Positions 24,952-33,054 of a DNA stretch of 64,000 nucleotides are shown here, piece by piece. The stretch comes from Nocardioides sp. (GTDB lineage: Bacteria; Actinomycetota; Actinomycetes; Propionibacteriales; Nocardioidaceae). The DNA is taken from NCBI RefSeq assembly GCF_030150155.1, contig NZ_JASLGR010000054.1:10008-74007 (forward strand), given 5' to 3'. The position numbers were made by a program, and so were the translations under genes. The first letter of the stretch is position 1; each line of letters begins with the position of its first letter. The notes beneath the pieces were generated by a model that saw nothing but the letters and a program-made list of their open reading frames with translations, did no database searches and had not been told where the DNA came from.

Positions 24952-26081
24952 CACGCCTCCCTGACCGAGGACGGCACGAACGGCGGCTTGGCCAGGTGGA
25001 AGACCTCCCGGCGACCACGGATGTCGACGCTCACGTCGGCCTCCGGGTTGACCACGGTCGAGATGAGCGCCATGCCGATCCCCTTCTTCAATGTCGGGCT
25101 GAACGTGCCCGAGGTGACCTCGCCGACCGGGACGTGGGCGGAGAGGAAGACCTGCTGGTGCTGGCGCGGGATGCCCCGACCGTCGGCGACGATGCCGCGC
25201 AGGATCCGCCGCGGTCCGGCTGCCTTCTCCGCCGTGACCGCGTCACGGCCCCAGAAGGCGTCCTTCTTCCACCCCACCGCCCAGCCCAGGCCGGCCTCGT
25301 TGGGGGTGGTGTCCAGGCCGATGTCCTGGCCGTGCAGCGGGTAGCCCATCTCGGTGCGCAGCGTGTCACGCGCCCCGAGCCCGGCCGGGGTGATGCCGAA
25401 CTCGGCACCCGCAGCCAGCAGGTGGTCCCACAGCGCTCCGGCCTGCTCGTTGCGCACGATCAGCTCATAGCCGCGCTCACCGGTGTAGCCGGTGCGGCAC
25501 ACCACCACCGAGGCGCCGTCGGGCAGCGTGGCCTCGACGAAGTGCATGTAGTCATGACCCGACGGCAGGCCTGCGGCGGCCAGCGTCTCGTCGGACTTCG
25601 GCCCCTGCACCGCGATCACGGCGTCGTCGCGGTGGTGGTCGGTCAGCGTGATCCCCGCCGGCGCCTCGGCCCGCAGCCGGGCCACCACCTCGGCGGTGTT
25701 GGCGGCGTTGGGCACCAGCAGCAGGTGCTCGTCGTCGTGCAGGTAGACGATCAGGTCGTCGACGATCCCGCCGGTCGCGGCATCCAGGCAGAGCGTGTAC
25801 TGCGCCTGCCCCGCGCCGATCCGACCCAGGTCGTTGGAGAGCCGCGCATCGACGAACTCCCGCGCCCCGGGCCCGGTCACGGTGGCCTTGCCGAGGTGGC
25901 TGACGTCGAAGATCCCGACCGCGTCGCGGACCGCCGCATGCTCCTTGAGCACCCCGGTCGGATAGCTGACCGGCATCGCCCAGCCACCGAACTCGGCGAA
26001 CGTCGCACCGAGGGCGACATGACGCTCGTGAAGTGGCGAACGCAACATGGACGACGGCACGGACCCGGCATGCTCGGACAT
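24951..26081 (-). CDS. gcvT: Aminomethyltransferase (glycine cleavage T protein)
   Basis: A 376-aa tetrahydrofolate-dependent T protein. Family motifs: SPLHERHVALGATFAEFGGW, FDVSHLGKATVTGPGA (folate-binding), TGYTGERGYELIV, GLGARDTLRTEMGYPLHGQDI, and the C-terminal barrel with VTSGTFSPTLKKGIGMA. The gcvP and gcvH partners are not in the window. It is divergent from pepA across 30 bp. The ATG has TAGGTT 6 nt upstream, so it is leaderless, and a glycine riboswitch is therefore not possible in its mRNA. Confidence 0.96.
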   Translation of the reverse strand: MSEHAGSVPSSMLRSPLHERHVALGATFAEFGGWAMPVSYPTGVLKEHAAVRDAVGIFDVSHLGKATVTGPGAREFVDARLSNDLGRIGAGQAQYTLCLDAATGGIVDDLIVYLHDDEHLLLVPNAANTAEVVARLRAEAPAGITLTDHHRDDAVIAVQGPKSDETLAAAGLPSGHDYMHFVEATLPDGASVVVCRTGYTGERGYELIVRNEQAGALWDHLLAAGAEFGITPAGLGARDTLRTEMGYPLHGQDIGLDTTPNEAGLGWAVGWKKDAFWGRDAVTAEKAAGPRRILRGIVADGRGIPRQHQQVFLSAHVPVGEVTSGTFSPTLKKGIGMALISTVVNPEADVSVDIRGRREVFHLAKPPFVPSSVREA

Positions 26082-26087
26082 GCCACG

Positions 26088-26105
26088 AACCTAGCGCAGT
26101 ACGCT
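26088..26105. promoter_or_regulatory. Back-to-back gcvT and pepA -10 boxes
   Basis: Minus-strand TAGGTT (26088-26093) sits 6 nt before the gcvT ATG and plus-strand TACGCT (26100-26105) sits 6 nt before the pepA GTG. Only 6 bp separate the two -10 boxes, so each promoter's -35 region falls in the other gene's first codons. Confidence 0.6.
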
Positions 26106-26111
26106 GAGATT

Positions 26112-27608
26112 GTGACCTACGCGCTCCGCCACGCCAGCCCTGCCAAGACTCGAGCTGAAGCAGTGGTGGTGGGAGTCCTCCAGGGGGCCAAGGGCCCCGA
26201 GCTGGCTCCCGGCGGCGAGGACGTCGAGGCCGCCTTCGGGCGCCGCCTGCGTCCGCTGATGGCGACGCTGGGCGTCACCGGCAAGCCCGGTGAGGTCACC
26301 CGCATCCCGGTCGGCGAGGAGCTGGCCACCTCGCTGCTGGTGCTGATCGGTCTGGGCAAGACCGCCGATGCCGACGCCGTACGCCGAGCAGCGGGCGCAG
26401 CCGCCCGCGCCGTGCCCAACGCGACCTCGGTCGCACTCGCCCTGCCCGCCGGCTCCACCGAGCTGGTCCGCGCCGTGGTCGAGGGCTACCAGCTGGGCGG
26501 CTACCGCTACACGACGTACAAGGCCGACACCTCCAACACCGACGAGACCCCGCAGGCTCCGGCCACCGTCACCGTGCTGTCGGAGGAGTCCCGCACCCAG
26601 AAGGCCAAGGACGCCTTCGAGACCGCTCAGCTGGAGGCCGCCGCGGTCGCCACCATCCGCGACTGGGTCAATACTCCCCCGGCCGACCTGACCCCGCCGG
26701 TCTTCGCCGACCTGGTCGCCGCTGCGGCTGACGGCGTCGACCACGTCACCGTCACGATCCACGACGAGGTCGCCCTGGCCGAGCTCGGCTGCGGCGGCAT
26801 CCTCGGCGTCGGTGCCGGTTCGGCTGCCGCACCGCGCCTGGTCGAGCTGACCTACACGCCGGCCGACCCGGTCGCCCACATCGCCCTGGTCGGCAAGGGC
26901 ATCACCTTCGACTCCGGCGGCTACACCCTCAAGCCCGGCAGCTCGATGTCGTCGATGAAGTCCGACATGGCCGGTGCCGCCACCGTCGTGCAGGCGACCC
27001 TGGTCGCCGCGGCGCTGGGACTCCCGGTCGCGATCAGCACCTTCGCCCCGATGGCGGAGAACATGATCTCCGGCTCGGCGATGCGCCCGGGCGACGTGCT
27101 GCGGATCTACGGCGGCACCACCGTCGAGGTCTCCAACACCGACGCCGAGGGACGCCTCGTCCTGGCCGACGCCCTGGTCCGCGCCACCGAGGTCGAGCCC
27201 GACACGATCATCGACGTCGCCACGCTCACGGGTGCCATGATCGTGGCCCTGGGTGACAAGATCACCGGTGTGATGGGCTCGGACGCCACCGTCGCCGACG
27301 TGCTCGCCGCCGCTGAGCGGGCCGGCGAGCCGATGTGGCCGATGCCGATCCCCGAGCCGATCGTCGAGCGGGTCCACAGCAGCAAGGTCGCCGACCTGGC
27401 TCAGCACGACTGGATCCGCTGGGGCGGCGGGCTGTACGCCGCGGCCTTCCTCCAGGAGTTCACCGCCGGGCTTCCCTGGGCCCACCTCGATATCGCTGGA
27501 CCGTCGTGGCACGGCGGCTCAGCCTCTGGACATCTGACCACCGGCGGCACTGGTGCCGCCCTGACCACCCTCGTCGAATACATCCGCACCCTGAGTGCAA
27601 AGATGTGA
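26112..27608 (+). CDS. pepA: Leucyl aminopeptidase (M17)
   Basis: A 498-aa cytosolic dizinc aminopeptidase. The N-terminal domain (about 1-170) is variable; the catalytic domain has GKGITFDSGGYTLKP, MKSDMAGAATVV, PMAENMISGSAMRPGD and the signature NTDAEGRLVLADAL (metal ligands Asp and Glu). GTG at 26112 has no ribosome binding site and a TACGCT box 6 nt upstream. It is followed after 34 bp by the acyltransferase gene, the same order as pepB-dlaT region of mycobacteria. Confidence 0.95.
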   Translation: MTYALRHASPAKTRAEAVVVGVLQGAKGPELAPGGEDVEAAFGRRLRPLMATLGVTGKPGEVTRIPVGEELATSLLVLIGLGKTADADAVRRAAGAAARAVPNATSVALALPAGSTELVRAVVEGYQLGGYRYTTYKADTSNTDETPQAPATVTVLSEESRTQKAKDAFETAQLEAAAVATIRDWVNTPPADLTPPVFADLVAAAADGVDHVTVTIHDEVALAELGCGGILGVGAGSAAAPRLVELTYTPADPVAHIALVGKGITFDSGGYTLKPGSSMSSMKSDMAGAATVVQATLVAAALGLPVAISTFAPMAENMISGSAMRPGDVLRIYGGTTVEVSNTDAEGRLVLADALVRATEVEPDTIIDVATLTGAMIVALGDKITGVMGSDATVADVLAAAERAGEPMWPMPIPEPIVERVHSSKVADLAQHDWIRWGGGLYAAAFLQEFTAGLPWAHLDIAGPSWHGGSASGHLTTGGTGAALTTLVEYIRTLSAKM

Positions 27609-27642
27609 TTCGGACGCTCACCACCCGCGAAGAAGGAAATCC

Positions 27643-29427
27643 ATGGCCACCGAAGTAAAGCTCCCGGCGCTCGGCGAGTCCGTCACCGAAGGCACCGTCA
27701 CCCGCTGGCTCAAGGCCGTTGGCGACACCGTTGCGGTCGATGAGGCGCTCCTCGAAGTCTCCACTGACAAGGTCGACACCGAGATCCCCTCGCCGGTGGC
27801 CGGCGTGGTCCTCGAGATCCGTGCCGCCGAGGACGACACCGTCGAGGTCGGCGCTGTGCTCGCCGTCATCGGTGCTGCCGACGAGGCCGGCGCTGCGCCC
27901 GCCGCTGAGGCGCCTGCCGCCCCGGCCGCCGAGACGCCCGCCGCCCCGGCTGCGCCCGCTCCCGTCGCCGAGGCTGCTCCCGCCGCCGAGGCCGCTCCCG
28001 CTGCTCCCGCCGCCGAGGCCGCTCCCGCTGCTCCTGCCGGCGAGGTCTCCGGCACCGAGGTGACGCTCCCCGCCCTGGGCGAGTCCGTCACCGAGGGCAC
28101 CGTCACCCGCTGGCTCAAGGCCGTCGGTGACTCCGTCGCCGTCGACGAGGCGCTGCTCGAGGTCTCGACCGACAAGGTCGACACCGAGATCCCCTCCCCG
28201 GTCGCGGGCACTCTGCTGGCCATCCGTGCCGCCGAGGACGAGACCGTCGAGGTCGGCGCTGTGCTGGCCGTCGTCGGTGACGCCTCCGCTGCCGCAGCTG
28301 CCCCGGCCCCCGCCGCGCCTGCCGCTCCGGCTGCACCCGCCGCTCCGGCTGCCCCGGCCCCCGCCGCGCCTGCCGCTCCGGCTGCACCCGCCGCTCCGGC
28401 TGCTCCGGCTCCGGTCGCCGCTGCTCCTGCCGCCCCGGCCCCGGTCGCCGCTGCTCCCGCCGCCCCGGCTCCGGCTGCTGCCGCTCCGGCCGCGTCGTCC
28501 GACAGCGCCGGCTACGTCACCCCGCTCGTGCGCAAGCTCGCCGCCGAGCACGGTGTCGACCTGAGCACCGTCACCGGCTCCGGTGTGGGTGGCCGCATCC
28601 GCAAGGAGGACATCCTCGCTGCTGCCGCTCCGGCTCCGGCCGCCCCGGCTGCCGCTCCCGCCGCTGCTGCTCCGGCCGCCGCGACGACGTCGGCTCCGGC
28701 GCTCACCCCGTCGCCGCTGCGTGGCACCACCGAGCCGCTGTCGCGTCTGCGCAAGGTGATCGCCGAGCGCATGGTCGGCTCGCTGCAGGCCTCGGCCCAG
28801 CTCACCCAGGTGATGGAGGTCGATGTCACCAACATCGCCCGCCTGCGCGACGCCAAGAAGGCTGCCTTCCAGGCCGCCGAGGGCGTCAAGCTCACCTACC
28901 TGCCGTTCTTCACCAAGGCTGCGATCGACGCCCTCAAGGCGCACCCGAAGCTGAACGCGAACATCGACACCGAGGCCGGCACGGTCACGTACTTCGACCG
29001 CGAGAACATCGCGTTCGCCGTCGACACCGAGCGTGGCCTGCTGACCCCCGTGGTCAAGGACGCCGGCGACCTGTCGATCAGCGGCCTGGCGAAGAAGATC
29101 GCCGACGTCGCCGACCGCACCCGCCACAACAAGATCACCCCCGACGAGCTCTCCGGTGGCACCTTCACCATCACGAACCTCGGTTCGTTCGGTGCGCTCT
29201 TCGACACCCCGATCATCAACCAGCCCCAGGTCGCCATCCTCGGCCCGGGTGCCGTGGTCAAGCGCGCGGTCGTCATCGACGACCCGGACCTCGGCGAGAC
29301 GATCGCGATCCGGTACATGGTCAACCTCGCGCTGACCTACGACCACCGCCTGGTGGACGGCGCCGACGCCGGCCGCTTCCTCCAGGACGTCAAGAAGCGT
29401 CTGGAGTCGGGCGTCTTCGACGTCTGA
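27643..29427 (+). CDS. sucB: Dihydrolipoyllysine acyltransferase (E2), two lipoyl domains
   Basis: A 594-aa E2 core protein. Lipoyl domain 1 (1-77, Lys43 in STDKVDTEIPS), Ala/Pro linker, lipoyl domain 2 (about 138-212, Lys177 in the same motif), a longer Ala/Pro linker, a peripheral subunit-binding domain (about 288-325, YVTPLVRKLAAEHGVD) and the acyltransferase domain (about 365-594) with the catalytic DHRLVDGADAGRFL. Annotated as succinyltransferase in this group, but in actinobacteria this E2 (DlaT/AceF) serves pyruvate dehydrogenase and the mixed PDH-ODH complex, so the acyl substrate is not settled. GAAGGAAAT precedes the ATG. lipB and lipA lie just downstream. Confidence 0.95.
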   Translation: MATEVKLPALGESVTEGTVTRWLKAVGDTVAVDEALLEVSTDKVDTEIPSPVAGVVLEIRAAEDDTVEVGAVLAVIGAADEAGAAPAAEAPAAPAAETPAAPAAPAPVAEAAPAAEAAPAAPAAEAAPAAPAGEVSGTEVTLPALGESVTEGTVTRWLKAVGDSVAVDEALLEVSTDKVDTEIPSPVAGTLLAIRAAEDETVEVGAVLAVVGDASAAAAAPAPAAPAAPAAPAAPAAPAPAAPAAPAAPAAPAAPAPVAAAPAAPAPVAAAPAAPAPAAAAPAASSDSAGYVTPLVRKLAAEHGVDLSTVTGSGVGGRIRKEDILAAAAPAPAAPAAAPAAAAPAAATTSAPALTPSPLRGTTEPLSRLRKVIAERMVGSLQASAQLTQVMEVDVTNIARLRDAKKAAFQAAEGVKLTYLPFFTKAAIDALKAHPKLNANIDTEAGTVTYFDRENIAFAVDTERGLLTPVVKDAGDLSISGLAKKIADVADRTRHNKITPDELSGGTFTITNLGSFGALFDTPIINQPQVAILGPGAVVKRAVVIDDPDLGETIAIRYMVNLALTYDHRLVDGADAGRFLQDVKKRLESGVFDV

Positions 29428-29430
29428 TCC

Positions 29431-29976
29431 CTAGGCGTCCTTCACCGACACCATCTGCCAGGTGCCCCTGGTCTCGCGTAGCTCCAAGACGCGGGTCCGG
29501 GCGGCACCTGGCGGCTTTTCCGGGTCGATCAGCTCCGTCTCCCGCCCCGGGGCCACCAGATCGGCCGAGGCCACCCGGTCGGTCACCCGCAGCCGCCACC
29601 AGCCGTCGGCATGGTCGAGCACCCGCAGGCTGAGCACCTGCATCGCCAGGCCCTGCACCCGCACCCCGCGCGCTACCCATCGGCGCAGCATCCGCACGTC
29701 CACCTCGCGGGCCGGTGCGGTGGCGACGTACAGCCGCGCGAGGGCGACGGTGTCACCCTCGGCCCACGCCCGGGCCCGCTGGTCGTCCCACGCACGCAGC
29801 ACCGTCGCGGCCTGCTGCTCGGGTCGCGCCCTGACCGGCTCGGCCGGGGCCCGTGTCGGGGGCGAGGGCCACAGCAGCACCACCGCCAGCCCCACCAACG
29901 CCCCGAAGGCCAGCATCGGCCACAGCCTCATCGCACCCTCGTCCCGGACACGCTCCCGGACCCGTCGACCACTCAT
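29431..29976 (-). CDS. Hypothetical protein with one membrane anchor
   Basis: A 181-aa protein: short basic N-terminus, one hydrophobic segment (LWPMLAFGALVGLAVVLLW, about 17-35), then an extracytoplasmic domain with AATVLRAWDDQRARAWAEGD and GWWRLRVTDRV, resembling nuclear-transport-factor-2-like fold proteins by pattern only. No function is recognised. ATG at 29976 is chosen over GTG 29997 because TACAAC lies 6 nt before it. It ends 3 bp from the convergent acyltransferase gene. Confidence 0.6.
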   Translation of the reverse strand: MSGRRVRERVRDEGAMRLWPMLAFGALVGLAVVLLWPSPPTRAPAEPVRARPEQQAATVLRAWDDQRARAWAEGDTVALARLYVATAPAREVDVRMLRRWVARGVRVQGLAMQVLSLRVLDHADGWWRLRVTDRVASADLVAPGRETELIDPEKPPGAARTRVLELRETRGTWQMVSVKDA

Positions 29977-30014
29977 GCGCCAGTTGTACGCCGACACGGC
30001 CTGCCTCTGCAGAA

Positions 30015-30023
30015 GTTATCCAC
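30015..30023 (+). other. Perfect DnaA box
   Basis: TTATCCACA, identical to the consensus DnaA 9-mer, alone in the 116-bp gap between the hypothetical gene and lipB. No other copies or AT-rich region are nearby, so this is not an origin. Confidence 0.5.
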
Positions 30024-30080
30024 AGGCGATCGCGCGCACCCGGCCCCGATCCTGCCCGGAGCCCGCGGCGTGCTCGGGCG

Positions 30081-30086
30081 TAGGCT
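30081..30086 (+). promoter_or_regulatory. -10 box of leaderless lipB promoter
   Basis: TAGGCT, 6 nt before the lipB GTG. Confidence 0.6.
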
Positions 30087-30092
30087 GGCGGG

Positions 30093-30827
30093 GTGAGTGA
30101 CGCGCACAACGTCCAGTTCCACGAGGTCGGCCTGATCGACTACGTCGAGGCATGGGAGCTGCAGAAGCAGGTCCACGCCCGCGTCGTCGACGGCGCCCAG
30201 CCCGACACCGTCCTGCTGCTCGAGCACCCGCCGGTGTACACCGCCGGCAAGCGTACCGACGACCACGAGCGGCCCACCGACACCAACGGCGCCCCGGTGA
30301 TCGACGTGGACCGCGGCGGCAAGATCACCTTCCACGGCCCCGGCCAGCTGGTGGCGTACCCGATCCTGCACCTGCCCGACCACGTCAAGATCGTCGACTT
30401 CGTCCGGCGTCTGGAGGAGGCGATGATCCAGGTCTGCGCCCACTTCGGTGTGACCACCGCCCGGGTGCCCGGCCGTTCCGGGGTCTGGCTGGCCGCCGAC
30501 GAGAAGGGCCCGGAGCGGAAGATCGGAGCGATCGGTCTGCGGGTCTCCAAGGGCGTCACCATGCACGGGATCGCCCTGAACTGCGACGTCGACCTGGACT
30601 GGTACGACCGCTTCGTGCCGTGCGGCATCACCGACGCCGGGGTCACGACGCTGAGCGTCGAGCTCGGCCGGGACGTGACGGTGGCCGAGGTGCAGCCGGT
30701 GCTGGTGGAGCGGTTCGCCGAGTACCTGGCCTGGGAGCCCTACGAGGCCACCGCCGACTACGAGGCCAAGCCGGAGCCCGCTCACGGTCCCCGAATCACG
30801 CTCCTGACCCCGGCGACCGTAGGCTGA
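30093..30827 (+). CDS. lipB: Octanoyl-(acyl carrier protein):protein N-octanoyltransferase
   Basis: A 244-aa enzyme that moves octanoate from ACP to lipoyl domains. Visible motifs: LLLEHPPVYTAGKR, GGKITFHGPGQLVAYPIL (family signature), KIGAIGLRVSKGVTMHGIALN (catalytic Lys) and FVPCGITDAGVTTL (catalytic Cys). GTG start, leaderless. It lies downstream of the lipoylated E2 gene and 4 bp before lipA. Confidence 0.97.
   Translation: MSDAHNVQFHEVGLIDYVEAWELQKQVHARVVDGAQPDTVLLLEHPPVYTAGKRTDDHERPTDTNGAPVIDVDRGGKITFHGPGQLVAYPILHLPDHVKIVDFVRRLEEAMIQVCAHFGVTTARVPGRSGVWLAADEKGPERKIGAIGLRVSKGVTMHGIALNCDVDLDWYDRFVPCGITDAGVTTLSVELGRDVTVAEVQPVLVERFAEYLAWEPYEATADYEAKPEPAHGPRITLLTPATVG
30820..30825 (+). promoter_or_regulatory. 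-10 box of leaderless lipA promoter, inside the lipB end
   Basis: TAGGCT overlaps the last codons and stop of lipB and stands 6 nt before the lipA GTG, the same spacing and hexamer as for lipB. Confidence 0.55.
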
Positions 30828-30831
30828 TCCC

Positions 30832-31788
30832 GTGACGATCGCCCCGGAAGGGCGGAAGCTGCTCCGCCTCGAAGTCCGTAACGCCGAGACCCCGATCGAG
30901 CGCAAGCCCGAGTGGATCAAGACCCGCGCCAAGATGGGCCCGGAGTACACCGAGCTCCAGCGGCTGGTGAAGTCCGAGGGTCTGCACACGGTCTGCCAGG
31001 AAGCCGGCTGCCCCAACATCTTCGAGTGCTGGGAGGACCGCGAGGCGACCTTCCTCATCGGTGGTGACCAGTGCACCCGGCGCTGTGACTTCTGCCAGAT
31101 CGACACCGGCAAGCCCGAGCCCCTCGACCGCGACGAGCCCCGCCGCGTGGCCGAGTCGGTCCAGACGATGGGCCTCAAGTACGCCACCATCACCGGCGTC
31201 GCCCGCGACGACCTCCCCGACGAGGGCGCCTGGCTGTACGCCGAGACGGTGCGCGCCATCCACGAGCTCAACCCGGGCACCGGCGTGGAGAACCTGATCC
31301 CCGACTTCCACGCCAACCCCGACCTGCTGGCCGAGGTGTTCGAGGCCCGTCCCGAGGTACTGGCCCACAACCTGGAGACCGTGCCGCGGATCTTCAAGCG
31401 GATCCGTCCGGCGTTCCGCTACGAGCGCTCCCTCGACGTGATCACCCAGGCCCGGGCCTTCGGCCTGGTCACCAAGTCGAACCTGATCCTCGGCATGGGC
31501 GAGACCCGTGAGGAGATCTCGCAGGCCCTGCAGGACCTGTACGACGCCGGCTGCGAGCTCGTCACCATCACGCAGTACCTGCGCCCGAGCCTGCGCCACC
31601 ACCCGATCGAGCGCTGGGTGAAGCCCGAGGAGTTCGTCGAGCTCCAGGCCGAGGCCACCGAGATCGGCTTCCCCGGAGTGCTGTCGGGTCCGCTCGTCCG
31701 CTCCTCCTACCGTGCCGGCCGGCTGTACCGGCAGGCCATCGAAGCACGCGAAGGCGCTAGCCTGAGCGCTCCCACGTCCGCCAGCTGA
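30832..31788 (+). CDS. lipA: Lipoyl synthase (radical SAM)
   Basis: A 318-aa enzyme inserting sulfur into the octanoyl group. Auxiliary cluster ligands are in CQEAGCPNIFECW, the radical-SAM cluster in CTRRCDFCQID (CxxxCxxC), and the third cluster ligand Ser is in the C-terminal RSSYRAG. It completes the two-step lipoate route with LipB. GTG start without a ribosome binding site. Confidence 0.98.
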   Translation: MTIAPEGRKLLRLEVRNAETPIERKPEWIKTRAKMGPEYTELQRLVKSEGLHTVCQEAGCPNIFECWEDREATFLIGGDQCTRRCDFCQIDTGKPEPLDRDEPRRVAESVQTMGLKYATITGVARDDLPDEGAWLYAETVRAIHELNPGTGVENLIPDFHANPDLLAEVFEARPEVLAHNLETVPRIFKRIRPAFRYERSLDVITQARAFGLVTKSNLILGMGETREEISQALQDLYDAGCELVTITQYLRPSLRHHPIERWVKPEEFVELQAEATEIGFPGVLSGPLVRSSYRAGRLYRQAIEAREGASLSAPTSAS

Positions 31789-31805
31789 ACCAGAAGAGTG
31801 TGAGC

Positions 31806-32510
31806 ATGTCCCAGCTCGACCCGAGCGCGATGACCCGGCGCCAGCAGATCGCCGAGTCCTACCGCATCACCAAGCAGGCCCAGCCGAACATCCCGTTCGT
31901 GCTCGCCGGCACGTTCGTCCTCGGTGCCCTGATCGGCGGTGGCCTGTTCTGGCTGCTGCCCGGCTCGGGCATCCTGGGCTGGGCCTTCACCATCATCGGT
32001 GCTCTGCTCGGCGCGTTCCTGTTCACCGTGATCATCTTCGGTCGACAGGCCCAGAAGGCGGCGTACGCCCGGATCGAGGGCCAGCCCGGTGCTGCGATGG
32101 GCGCCCTCAACATGCTCAAGCGGGGCTGGAACAGCGAGCCCGCGGTGGCGTTCAACAAGCACCAGGACCTGGTCCACCGCGTCGTCGGTCCTCCCGGCAT
32201 CGTGCTGATCGGCGAGGGCAACCCGAACCGGGTCAAGACCCTGCTGGCCGACCAGCGCCGCAAGCACGAGCGCGTCGTCGTCGACGTGCCGATCCACGAG
32301 ATCATCGTCGGCAACGACGAGGGTCAGGTGCCGCTGGCGAAGCTCTCGCGCGCCGTGATGAAGCTCGGCCGCCACGTCCGGGGCGCCGACATCACCGACA
32401 TCCTCAACCGGCTCAAGGCGCTCGACGCCGTGCAGGGCAAGGTGCCGATGCCGAAGGGCCCGGTGCCGACCTCGATGAAGGGCATGCGGGGCAACCTGCG
32501 CGGCCGCTGA
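31806..32510 (+). CDS. DUF4191 membrane protein
   Basis: A 234-aa protein with two membrane helices (about 30-52 and 58-80) and a basic cytoplasmic domain (QDLVHRVVGPPGIVLIGEG, KHERVVVDVPIHEIIVG). It matches the DUF4191 family (Rv2219 in M. tuberculosis) found between lipA and glnA in many actinobacteria. The function is unknown. ATG at 31806 follows AGAAGAG; a GTG two codons upstream is an alternative. Confidence 0.87.
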   Translation: MSQLDPSAMTRRQQIAESYRITKQAQPNIPFVLAGTFVLGALIGGGLFWLLPGSGILGWAFTIIGALLGAFLFTVIIFGRQAQKAAYARIEGQPGAAMGALNMLKRGWNSEPAVAFNKHQDLVHRVVGPPGIVLIGEGNPNRVKTLLADQRRKHERVVVDVPIHEIIVGNDEGQVPLAKLSRAVMKLGRHVRGADITDILNRLKALDAVQGKVPMPKGPVPTSMKGMRGNLRGR

Positions 32511-32522
32511 GTCGACTGACGC

Positions 32523-32936
32523 ATGCCGAATCCCACCTTCCCGACGGCCTCCTGGCCGCACCGGGTGCTCGCCCTGTTCATCGACTGGATCGCCTCCAGT
32601 CTGGTCGTGGCCGCCCTCGTCGGCTGGCACGACTACACCAGCCAGGGCGGCCCGGAACAGTTCTACGTCCTCATCGTCTTCCTCCTGGAGACGTCGATCC
32701 TCACGTCGCTGACGGGTGGGAGCTTCGGCAAGCTCGTCACCCGACTGCGTACGGTCCGGCTCAACGGCGACCCGCGACCGATCAACCTGCTGGGCTCCCT
32801 GGCACGCCAGATCCTGGTGTGCCTGGTGGTGCCGCCCCTCATCTTCAAGCCGGACGGCCGGGGTCTGCACGACCTCGCCACCGGCACGGCCACGGTGACC
32901 CTCGCCACCTGGCGAGGCCTGGCCGGTCGGGCCTAG
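32523..32936 (+). CDS. RDD family membrane protein
   Basis: A 137-aa small membrane protein with the RDD pattern: HRVLALFIDWIASSLVV in helix 1, FGKLVTRLRTVRLNGDPRP in the loop and GRGLHDLATGTATV at the end. It corresponds to Rv2219A, immediately before glnA in mycobacteria. Transport and sodium-proton exchange have been proposed for members; no role can be assigned here. Confidence 0.85.
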   Translation: MPNPTFPTASWPHRVLALFIDWIASSLVVAALVGWHDYTSQGGPEQFYVLIVFLLETSILTSLTGGSFGKLVTRLRTVRLNGDPRPINLLGSLARQILVCLVVPPLIFKPDGRGLHDLATGTATVTLATWRGLAGRA

Positions 32937-32946
32937 CAGCAGGGCT

Positions 32947-32973
32947 GTTACATGTCTGAAACAATTCAGACAC
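32947..32973 (+). promoter_or_regulatory. GlnR-type box upstream of glnA
   Basis: GTTAC-N6-GAAAC-N6-GACAC, a textbook match to the actinobacterial GlnR pattern gTnAc-n6-GaAAc. It ends about 22 bp before the -10 box, a position fitting activation. The same bases also form an inverted repeat GTCTGAA-ACAA-TTCAGAC (32954-32971), so another regulator is not excluded. Confidence 0.75.
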
Positions 32974-32994
32974 GGGTCCGCAACCGCTCGCTCC

Positions 32995-33000
32995 TAGGTT
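32995..33000 (+). promoter_or_regulatory. -10 box of the glnA promoter
   Basis: TAGGTT, giving a leader of about 48 nt with AAGGAGG (33044-33050) before the ATG, unlike the leaderless genes around it. Confidence 0.55.
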
Positions 33001-33054
33001 GCATTCCATCCCATCGGTTCACAGACTGCGGATGCTCGCAGTCAAGGAGGACGC

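Noticed and set aside
26082..26111. Glycine riboswitch before gcvT
   Set aside because: Only 30 bp separate the divergent genes and the start is leaderless.
30000..30092. Replication origin at the DnaA box
   Set aside because: A single box, no AT-rich element, and no dnaA, dnaN or gyrase genes nearby.
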